NCBI GenBank assembly: GCA_030528545.1
Contig: JAUMYR010000084.1
Coordinates: forward strand, 1-11,962
DNA: 11,962 nucleotides
Source: Propionibacteriaceae bacterium
Lineage (GTDB): Bacteria; Actinomycetota; Actinomycetes; Propionibacteriales; Propionibacteriaceae
Direction of reading: 5' to 3'
Below the pieces are notes generated by a model that was not told where the DNA came from, did no database searches, and saw only the letters and a program-made list of their open reading frames with translations. Below, piece by piece: positions 6,227 to 11,962 of this stretch. Position 1 is the stretch's first letter. Each line of letters starts with the position of its first letter. A program made the position numbers and the translations under genes.

Positions 6227-8770
6227 TCATTCTCCTAGGGATCGACGAAATGATGGTCGTGACAGGCGGGATGTGGGGGTATCTTGTGGCGGCGCGAGCC
6301 TGTCGGCGCGCTGCCAGCTACTGAGGAAGCCACTGCGTTGCAGGCCTTTCACGGCCTGGCTGATGGCGTCCGGGGTGAGGTGTTTGTCGGTGGTGAGCAG
6401 GTGCAGCGTCGCTTCCACCGGGCCACCGTTCGGGGCCGCGGCCGCGGCGGCGGCCGAGGTGGTGATGATGACTAGCAGCCCTAGCCCCGGCGTGACCGGG
6501 ACGAGGGTGCCGCCGCTGAGGGCCACCCTGGAGCTGTTCGCCTCGATCAGGTGCGTATCCGGCACATAGGCGGTGAAGCGCGGCGCGTCGCCGGGCAGCA
6601 GCGGGGTATAGGCCTGCAGCGTGACGTCTCCCAGCTTGATGAGCCGCGGGTTGAGCACCCGGTACGGTTGCAGCTTGTCGAACAGTGGCGAATCCGCCGC
6701 CGCAGGCAGGGGGTGCATGCGGCGCGGGCGGTCGGCCTCGGCGGGGGCCAGCACCTGGATGTTGTTGCTCGTGACCTGTACCCGCGCCTGCGCGTGGCGC
6801 AACCCCTTGGTGTTGAACTTGGTGGTGAGGAACATCGCTAGCCACACCGCGAAACCCATGAGCAGCACCGACAAGACGATGAGCGTCCCCAGGGTCAGGG
6901 CGAAGGTCGCGACGTTGACCGGCACCGACTGGTACCAGGACACGGGCAGCCGCAAGTCGACGCTTTGCGGTTGCTGGCCCTCGGCGGCCGCCGCGGTGAG
7001 GGTGACGGTCAGCGTGGAGCGTCCCGGGCCGATTGCCTGCTGGCTTGGGGTGAAGGTGACTTCGACCTCGCTTCTCTGCCCCGGTTGCAGGTCGACGCAT
7101 TCGGAGCTCAGGACGAGCCGGTTCCCTTCGCCTTCGACGGGGCTGGTGAACTCCCCACCGGGAGTCAGGCACACCTTGGAGGGGCCGAGCTTGGCGCCGG
7201 TCAGCACCAGCTGGGCGCGTCCGGTCTCGGTGCGGTTGATGGTGCCCAGGTCTAGGCGGTCGGCGGGCTGGACGCTGGGGAACCTGTCGGAGTGGACGGG
7301 CAGGCTCCAGGCCGCGGTGATGGGGCTGAGCCTCAGCCCGGAGGCCGTGACCGGGGTGGCGGTCAGGGTGAGGTCGAGGCGGGGGTCCAGTTCGCCGGGG
7401 GTGACGTCGACGACGATGGTGCCGCCGTCGATGCGGGCGGGCGCCGTCCTCCGTTCGCCGTGCGCGGTGGTGACCTCGGCGGTGAGGGCGACCTCCCGGT
7501 AGACGCTGAGGTCGGCCGCGGTGCCGTCGGGGCGGGTGGCGATGGCACGGATCTGGCCGGGCTGCTCGGCGGTGAGCTGCGGCTGGCTGGGGTCGGCGGT
7601 CAAGACGATGTCGGACCAGACACAGAAGCTGAGGTTGCCGTGGCTGGCGGGTTCGGCCACGCTCCAGGCCCCGGCGGGGGCACCGGCGGGCAGCGTGACG
7701 CGAGCGCCGAGCTGGCCAGCGTCGTGGGAGGATTCCACCTGGTAGGGGCCAGCGGTGTGGGTGCCGGGCACGGTGAACTCGAGGCGGTGTCCGTCGGGTG
7801 CGATGAGCACGGCTGGTTCGCTGTCGGGCACCGGCGTGATGACGCTGGTGCGGGGGATGCGGACCATCATCTTCCCGATGCCGGGGTCGATGTGGTTGCC
7901 GATGTCCCCGGTGGGGGTGCAGCCGGTGGCAAGGTCGTTCATCTGCGAGAACACCCAGTTGAGGTTGTCTGCGCTGTCTACCTGGAGGTAGCCGCCGGGG
8001 GCCCAGCCGTCCGGGATGGGCCAGGTGCCGCAGGTGGTGTCGCCGAGGATGCCGATGCTCATGCGTTTGAGGTCTGGGGCGATGGGGCCGAGCTGGATGC
8101 CGAGGATGACGACACCGCTGGAGCGCAACCGGTCGATGACACCCCCGGACGGTGCGCACATGTCGGCCCGGGCCCGTTCGATGAGGGGACCGGCGACGGT
8201 GTTGTTGTCGCGGAGGTTCTCGCCGTTGGCGCTGGTGAACTCGCCGTCGGTGAACCAGAACATGATCCGGCAGTCGGCGCTGCGGTTGGTGACGTCGAAA
8301 TCGGCGTAGCCGCCTTCGAGGGCCCGCTGGAAGTCGGTGTCGCCTTTGGGGGTGAGGCGGGTGCGGGCCTGGCGCACCATCTGGTCGATCACGGTGGCGC
8401 TGTCTTCGCCGTTGATCCGCTGCCACGGGGCCACCTGTGCGGCGGGGACGTAGATGTCGCTGAATCCGGCGATGGCGGCCTCGACGTCGATGCGCTGCCC
8501 GTCGGACCGTTTGATCTTGGACAGCCCGGACAGGGCGCTGGCGAGGCCGTCGTAGCGCAGGCCGTCGGGGTCTTTGCCAGCGAACCTCAGGCTGCCGGAT
8601 TTGTCGAGGACGAACAGCACGCTGACGCTGTGTGCCGTCTGGAGGCACGAGTAGAGGTGGGTGGTGGCGGGGCTGATCGGGTCGGGTTCCTCGGCCGAGG
8701 CCTTCGGGGCGGGGGCGAGGAGGCCTAGGCCGAGGACCGCGGCGGCGAGGAGGCAGAACAGGCGGCGCAT
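6227..8770 (-). CDS. Secreted, membrane-anchored von Willebrand factor A (vWA) domain protein
   Basis: The protein has 847 residues. A signal peptide covers residues 1-26 (MRR, hydrophobic core, cleavage after ASA). The vWA domain spans about 48-270 and has a full metal site: D56-K-S58-G-S60, T145 in KGDTD and D175 in FWFTDGE. A beta-rich region of about 290-610 with Ig-like strands follows, then one membrane helix at about 618-645 and a tail of about 200 residues. All eight cysteines of the mature protein lie before the helix, which suits an oxidised extracellular portion; the tail would be cytosolic. GGAG at 8778-8781 is seven bases before the ATG, which is one base from the upstream stop. 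The tail contains a seven-alanine run from a GC-only stretch near 6437. The likely role is an envelope sensor or anchor linked to the tubulin-like protein; ligand unknown. Confidence 0.9.
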   Translation of the reverse strand: MRRLFCLLAAAVLGLGLLAPAPKASAEEPDPISPATTHLYSCLQTAHSVSVLFVLDKSGSLRFAGKDPDGLRYDGLASALSGLSKIKRSDGQRIDVEAAIAGFSDIYVPAAQVAPWQRINGEDSATVIDQMVRQARTRLTPKGDTDFQRALEGGYADFDVTNRSADCRIMFWFTDGEFTSANGENLRDNNTVAGPLIERARADMCAPSGGVIDRLRSSGVVILGIQLGPIAPDLKRMSIGILGDTTCGTWPIPDGWAPGGYLQVDSADNLNWVFSQMNDLATGCTPTGDIGNHIDPGIGKMMVRIPRTSVITPVPDSEPAVLIAPDGHRLEFTVPGTHTAGPYQVESSHDAGQLGARVTLPAGAPAGAWSVAEPASHGNLSFCVWSDIVLTADPSQPQLTAEQPGQIRAIATRPDGTAADLSVYREVALTAEVTTAHGERRTAPARIDGGTIVVDVTPGELDPRLDLTLTATPVTASGLRLSPITAAWSLPVHSDRFPSVQPADRLDLGTINRTETGRAQLVLTGAKLGPSKVCLTPGGEFTSPVEGEGNRLVLSSECVDLQPGQRSEVEVTFTPSQQAIGPGRSTLTVTLTAAAAEGQQPQSVDLRLPVSWYQSVPVNVATFALTLGTLIVLSVLLMGFAVWLAMFLTTKFNTKGLRHAQARVQVTSNNIQVLAPAEADRPRRMHPLPAAADSPLFDKLQPYRVLNPRLIKLGDVTLQAYTPLLPGDAPRFTAYVPDTHLIEANSSRVALSGGTLVPVTPGLGLLVIITTSAAAAAAAPNGGPVEATLHLLTTDKHLTPDAISQAVKGLQRSGFLSSWQRADRLAPPQDTPTSRLSRPSFRRSLGE
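6231..6236 (-). promoter_or_regulatory. Shine-Dalgarno AGGAGA that decides the tubulin-like start
   Basis: AGGAGA on the minus strand lies inside the last codons of the vWA gene. The AGGAG core is seven bases from ATG 6224 but only one from ATG 6230. The start at 6224 also leaves a two-base gap after the vWA stop, like the 1-2 base gaps at the other junctions of this operon. Confidence 0.7.
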
Positions 8771-8771
8771 G

Positions 8772-9161
8772 CTAGAACTCCAGCCCGAAGCGGGAGATGT
8801 GAAGGGCGACGACGAGGCCGTTGAAGAGGCACGCGGCGAGCAGCGTCCAGATGCCGACGCGTTCGATGAGCGGCATCGTCTGGGCCTGGGTGGACTGGCT
8901 CGAGACCGTCGCCTTGTTGGCTAGGTGGCGTTGCAGGTAGATCAGCACGAACCCGAGGACCAGCACGAGGGCGTAGGCGATGAGGGAGTACAGGTAGGAC
9001 TGAAGGAGCGCCACTGCCGCGCCCAGCACGCCCAGCCCAACCGCGGCTGCGGCTGGGATCTTCGGCTGCCGGGTCCGCGTGGCGGGCTGCCGCGGGTCAG
9101 CTCGCCGGGGCCCGGAGCGATCGCGGGCTGGTGCTGCCGCGGGCCGGGAAGATCGTGTCAT
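8772..9161 (-). CDS. Small three-helix membrane protein, first gene of the operon
   Basis: The protein has 129 residues. The first 34 are rich in arginine, proline and alanine and carry a strong positive charge, so they probably stay in the cytoplasm. Hydrophobic helices follow at about 36-53, 57-76 and 101-121, separated by a polar linker (KATVSSQSTQAQ). I see no known domain or catalytic motif, and one cysteine (C111) lies in the third helix. The ATG at 9161 has a strong AGGAGG at 9166-9171, four bases upstream, the best ribosome site in the operon, as expected for its first gene. The TAG at 8772-8774 is one base from the vWA start. A membrane platform or assembly subunit for the vWA and tubulin-like proteins is the simplest reading, by context only. 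Confidence 0.82.
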   Translation of the reverse strand: MTRSSRPAAAPARDRSGPRRADPRQPATRTRQPKIPAAAAVGLGVLGAAVALLQSYLYSLIAYALVLVLGFVLIYLQRHLANKATVSSQSTQAQTMPLIERVGIWTLLAACLFNGLVVALHISRFGLEF

Positions 9162-9288
9162 GACGCCTCCTCGTCCATCGAAACTCGTCTTCTAGCTTCT
9201 GTTGACGGACAGAAGCGCCGGTTTGCCGAAGACGAAATGTGGATGGCTGTCCGTCAATACGGGATGGACCTAGGAAAGGAAGCAGACG
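9162..9288. promoter_or_regulatory. Divergent control region between the tubulin-like operon and the TIR-NLR gene
   Basis: These 127 bases must hold the promoters for both divergent units. The flanking ribosome sites are AGGAGG (minus strand, 9166-9171) and AAGGA (plus strand, 9276-9280, eight bases before ATG 9289). TTGACG occurs on each strand (9202-9207 plus, 9252-9257 minus), but neither has a convincing -10 hexamer 16-18 bases downstream, so I do not name exact promoters. Three inverted repeats are packed between 9185 and 9257. Confidence 0.6.
9202..9257. repeat. Perfect 11-bp inverted repeat TTGACGGACAG / CTGTCCGTCAA, candidate operator
   Basis: TTGACGGACAG at 9202-9212 is perfectly mirrored by CTGTCCGTCAA at 9247-9257, with 34 bases between and arm centres 45 bases apart, close to four helical turns. 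The left arm is also embedded in CTTCTGT-TGACGG-ACAGAAG (9196-9215), a 7-bp-stem hairpin with a 6-base loop. A third pair, TCGTCTTC (9185-9192) and GAAGACGA (9228-9235), overlaps the same area. Placement midway between divergent starts suggests binding by a dimeric or looping regulator; the regulator is unknown. Confidence 0.55.
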
Positions 9289-11955
9289 ATGTCCACTAAC
9301 AGCCTTGATACTCGCCCGTATTCGGTGTTCGTGAGCTACTCGCGTCGTGATGATGTGGGTGGCTGGGTGACGGCGCTGGTGGATGCGCTGCGCCGGGAGT
9401 ACGAACGTTCGGGGGATCGCGGTTTCCGGATCTTCTTTGACCATTCCGATATCCGCTCGCGGCAGGACTGGGAGAGCCAGCTGCGGTTCGCTCTGCGGCA
9501 GGCACGGGTGATGCTGGTGTGCGTGTCGATGGAGTACTTCCGCAGCCAGCCGTGCCTGTGGGAGTTTCTGGAGCACGAGGGGAAGGCGACCCGGCCGGAG
9601 GACGCGTTCGGTCTGGTTCCGGTATTCCTGGAGGATACGAAGCTGGAGGACCCCGACGATGTCCATGCGCGCTGGCATGCGCGGGTCTACCGGATGCACG
9701 GGAGGCTCGACATCAGGGCGATGTTCTCACGGGAGCCGGAGAGCGTCACGGCTGAGGAGCTGGCCGGACTGGTGGCGCAGCTGGCCGATGACTTGCATGA
9801 ACAGCAGGGGGAGGTGCGGCGCCGGGAAGAGACCCCCAGCAACGTCGGTGCGGGCACCCCGCTTTTCGTGGGGCGGCATGAGGAACTGGATCGGCTGGAC
9901 GAGGTGCTGGCGTCCCATCGGTCGGTGGGGGTGGTGACCGCGGTCCGGGGCCTGGGCGGGATCGGGAAGACGGAGCTGGTGCGACGCTATTCGCATGTCC
10001 ACAAGCTGCGGTTCAGCGCGGGAACGTGGCTGCTGCCCGCGGAGGGGGCGCGGGAGATGCTGCCGCTGCTGGCCCGCCTGGCGCCGGATCTGCCTGATTT
10101 TGCGCTTCCCGAAGAGGCGCGGGGCAACCCGGAGGAGGCGGGCCGCTGTGTGCGCGCCGAGCTGCTGCGGCGCACCTCCGGCGGGGACGGTGTGCTGCTG
10201 ATCCTAGACAACGTCGATCAGGCGGCGCTGCTGGGGATCGATCAGCTGCGCGAGCTGCCGGAAGGGCGTGAGATCTACGTGGCGGCGACCACGCGGCTCG
10301 GGCACAAGGAGCTTCCAGAACTCGACAGGCTGGCCCACGTCCCGATTGGGGGCTTGAAGAGGTGGGAGGCGGTGGCGTTGTTGCGGGCGTTCCAGCCGGG
10401 CCGGGGTGCGGATGGTCAGCCGGATTTCGCCTCGAGTGATGATGAGGCGGCGGCGGGCGAGCTGGCGGATCTGTTGGGTGGTTTTACGCTGGCGGTGGAG
10501 CAGGCTGGGGCGTATCTGAAGACGCATCCAGACATGAGTGTGCGGGAGTATCTGGAACACCTGCGCACCTTCGGCGCCCTGTCGGCGGACACGATGCTCA
10601 AGGAACAAGAGAAGGCACACATCAGCCACGAGCGCAAGCTGCTGGGCGTGATCCTGGACGAGACCATGGCCTCGCTGGAGGCGTCCTACCCGGGCATCGT
10701 TGAGGTGTTGCGGTTGGCGGCGGCGATGCCTGCGGATTTGATTCCGTGGTCGTGGTTGGAGGAGTTGGCTCGGGAGGTGGTGCCGGGTGTGTTTGAGGTT
10801 TCGAGGCAGTTCCCGAAGGGCCGGTGGATGCGTATTCGGCGGGTTTTAGAGGGTCGGGGTTTGATTGGTGAGGGGAAGTATCCGGGGGAGACGGGTCGGA
10901 TGCATCGCTTGATCGCGGAGCATTTGAATCAGGGCCGTGGTGAGATGTTGGAACTGGTTGACCGCTATGTGGTGGGCCGGGCCGGGAAGGTTTTTCTTGA
11001 TTCTACGGTGGCTGCGCGGGTGTCGGAGGTTGATGGGTTGCTTGATGGGCTCCAGCGTCCGCTGAGCAACCGGCCAGAGCAGTTTGAAGAGGCCGCGGGA
11101 TTCTTCCAATCCGTGGCGTCTGCTTATGCCACAGATTCGCGTGCGGTGGGGTTGGTGGAGGGGGTGTTGGAGTCCGCGGCCGGGCAGGAGCCCGGGCTTC
11201 GTGCTCTCGGGGCCATGGTGCTGGGTGATCTGGTGATGGGTGTGGATCCGGGTCGGGCGCTGGGGTTGGTGGAGGAGGGGTTGGAGATCCACCGGGGGTT
11301 GGTGGAGGCCCAACCGGAGAGCCTCGAAGCGTTGCGCGCCCTGAGCGTCTCGCTGAACAATGCGGGTGTTGTGGTGCAGAGTGTGGATCCGGGGCGGGCA
11401 CTGGGGCTGTTTGAGGAGGGGTTGGAGATTTGTCGGGGGTTGGTGGAGGCCCAGCCGGGGAACCTCGACGTGTTGAGTGGCCTGGCGGGGTCGCTGGGCA
11501 ATGTGGGTGGTCTGGTGCGGGGTGTTGATCCGGGTCGTGCGCTGATGTTGGCGGAGGAGGGGTTGGAGATTTGTCGGGGGTTGGTGGAGGCCCAGCCGGG
11601 GAACCTTCACGTGTTGCAGGGCCTGGCGGGGTCGCTGGGTCGGGTGGGTGGTCTGGCGGAGGGTGTTGATCCGGGTCGTGCGTTGGGGTTGTTTGAGGAG
11701 GGGTTGGTGATCCGTCGGGGGTTGGTGGCGGCCGAGCCGGGGAACCTTCACGTGTTGCGGGACCTGGCGGGGTCGCTGGGTCGGGTGGGTGGTCTGGTGC
11801 GGGGTGTGGATCCGGGTCGGGCGCTGGGGTTGTTTGAGGAGGGGTTGGGGATTTGTCGGGGGTTGGTGGAGGCCCTGCCGGGGAACCTTCACGTGTTGCA
11901 GATGCTGGCTGGGCTTCTCCGCAAATCGTGGACATGTCCCGCTTACGCGGCTTGA
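9289..11955 (+). CDS. TIR-NB-ARC-repeat protein (bacterial NLR-like STAND NTPase)
   Basis: The protein has 888 residues. The N-terminal TIR domain (about 10-150) shows YSVFVSYSRRD at 11-21, FFDHSDIRSRQDWE at 49-62 and CLWE with the expected catalytic glutamate E92, as in TIR NAD+ hydrolases. The NB-ARC ATPase follows: Walker A GLGGIGKT at 221-228, Walker B LLILDNVD at 303-310, TTR at 334-336, GFTLAVEQAGAYL in place of the usual GLPLA motif at about 398, and MHR (538-540) at the MHD position. Residues 651-885 are five 47-residue helical TPR-like repeats. ATG 9289 has AAGGA eight bases upstream. Related proteins sense infection through the repeats, oligomerise through NB-ARC and kill or arrest the cell through TIR. 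The last residues (RKSWTCPAYAA) do not fit the repeat and suggest a broken 3' end. Confidence 0.92.
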   Translation: MSTNSLDTRPYSVFVSYSRRDDVGGWVTALVDALRREYERSGDRGFRIFFDHSDIRSRQDWESQLRFALRQARVMLVCVSMEYFRSQPCLWEFLEHEGKATRPEDAFGLVPVFLEDTKLEDPDDVHARWHARVYRMHGRLDIRAMFSREPESVTAEELAGLVAQLADDLHEQQGEVRRREETPSNVGAGTPLFVGRHEELDRLDEVLASHRSVGVVTAVRGLGGIGKTELVRRYSHVHKLRFSAGTWLLPAEGAREMLPLLARLAPDLPDFALPEEARGNPEEAGRCVRAELLRRTSGGDGVLLILDNVDQAALLGIDQLRELPEGREIYVAATTRLGHKELPELDRLAHVPIGGLKRWEAVALLRAFQPGRGADGQPDFASSDDEAAAGELADLLGGFTLAVEQAGAYLKTHPDMSVREYLEHLRTFGALSADTMLKEQEKAHISHERKLLGVILDETMASLEASYPGIVEVLRLAAAMPADLIPWSWLEELAREVVPGVFEVSRQFPKGRWMRIRRVLEGRGLIGEGKYPGETGRMHRLIAEHLNQGRGEMLELVDRYVVGRAGKVFLDSTVAARVSEVDGLLDGLQRPLSNRPEQFEEAAGFFQSVASAYATDSRAVGLVEGVLESAAGQEPGLRALGAMVLGDLVMGVDPGRALGLVEEGLEIHRGLVEAQPESLEALRALSVSLNNAGVVVQSVDPGRALGLFEEGLEICRGLVEAQPGNLDVLSGLAGSLGNVGGLVRGVDPGRALMLAEEGLEICRGLVEAQPGNLHVLQGLAGSLGRVGGLAEGVDPGRALGLFEEGLVIRRGLVAAEPGNLHVLRDLAGSLGRVGGLVRGVDPGRALGLFEEGLGICRGLVEALPGNLHVLQMLAGLLRKSWTCPAYAA
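11239..11943 (+). repeat. Five tandem 141-bp units coding 47-residue TPR-like repeats
   Basis: Units start at 11239, 11380, 11521, 11662 and 11803, spaced exactly 141 bases. Each begins [GS]VDPGRAL.L.EEGL, followed by I..RGLV.A.P and, in units 2-5, GNL.VL..LAG.L. Units 2 and 3 share an uninterrupted 53-base identical tract (GAGGAGGGGTTGGAG through GGGGAACCT). Unit 1 is more diverged (HRGLVEAQPESLEALRALSV), and unit 5 is conserved only to about 11910. The array encodes the sensor end of the TIR-NB-ARC protein, and the near-identity implies recent duplication or gene conversion. Confidence 0.9.
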
Positions 11956-11962
11956 TCCTTGA
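11911..11962. other. Sequence foreign to the repeat array; possible insertion or recombination junction
   Basis: After about 11910 the fifth repeat loses all similarity to the previous units and reads CTCCGCAAATCGTGGACATG onward to a TGA at 11953-11955. It contains the perfect 10-bp palindrome GGACATGTCC at 11930-11939. A mobile-element end or a recombination join would explain the sudden break, but the window stops 7 bases after the stop codon, so no transposase or terminal repeat can be seen. Confidence 0.4.

Noticed and set aside
6425..6465. GC-only stretch near 6437 as a regulatory or recombination site
   Set aside because: It simply encodes the alanine run in the vWA protein tail and shows no further symmetry of note.
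6318..8728. Long open frames overlapping the vWA gene (776 codons minus strand, 478 codons plus strand)
   Set aside because: One is almost pure Arg/Pro/His and the other Gly/Asp/Val-rich. The vWA frame has a signal peptide, MIDAS residues and a membrane helix.
9202..9230. TTGACG at 9202-9207 as a -35 box for the TIR-NLR gene
   Set aside because: The position 17 bases downstream reads GCCGAA, which is not a -10 hexamer. The motif is better explained as an arm of the inverted repeat.
10846..11935. Minus-strand open frames of 348 and 310 codons opposite the NLR repeats
   Set aside because: They are Pro/Thr/His-rich periodic products caused by reading the 141-bp repeats backwards, and the plus-strand NLR frame is clearly real.
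11239..11943. CRISPR-like array
   Set aside because: The 141-bp units are contiguous, in frame and code for protein repeats, with no short repeats separated by unique spacers.

Overview
The window is GC-rich, with strong G/C preference at third codon positions, Shine-Dalgarno sites of the AGGAG type and tightly abutting genes. Together with a TIR-NB-ARC-TPR protein and a large tubulin-like protein paired with a vWA protein, this points to a chromosomal accessory region of a filamentous actinomycete (Streptomyces, Streptosporangium or Nonomuraea type). The genus cannot be fixed from the sequence alone.

Layout. (1) Positions 3-161 (+) are the last 52 codons of a gene entering from the left, resembling the C-terminus of Gfo/Idh/MocA oxidoreductases. 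(2) Positions 162-223 are a convergent gap holding a 10-bp-stem hairpin, probably a shared terminator. (3) Positions 9161 down to 224 (-) form one four-gene operon with junctions of 1-2 bases. Its order is a small three-helix membrane protein, a secreted and anchored vWA protein, a giant tubulin/FtsZ-like GTPase, and an 854-residue protein with a central membrane segment. The tubulin-like gene carries one clear frameshift at about 5874: one G is missing from a G run, and restoring it gives a continuous product of about 1145 residues. (4) Positions 9162-9288 are a 127-bp divergent intergenic region unusually rich in inverted repeats, including a perfect 11-bp pair. (5) Positions 9289-11955 (+) encode a TIR-NB-ARC-repeat protein, a bacterial NLR-like STAND NTPase, ending in five 47-residue repeats of exactly 141 bp each. 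The last repeat breaks into an unrelated tail just before the window ends.

How the genes may work together (inference). The four-gene operon looks like a membrane-associated cytoskeletal system. The vWA protein would place a metal-binding adhesion domain outside the cell and a 200-residue tail inside, while the tubulin-like GTPase and the 854-residue protein would act at the inner face. This resembles the FtsZ-like/vWA gene sets that comparative genomics has proposed as membrane-remodelling systems. The divergent TIR-NLR gene is a likely NAD+-cleaving immune effector. The shared, palindrome-rich control region suggests the two units may be co-regulated, possibly as one defence or stress locus, but nothing here proves that link.
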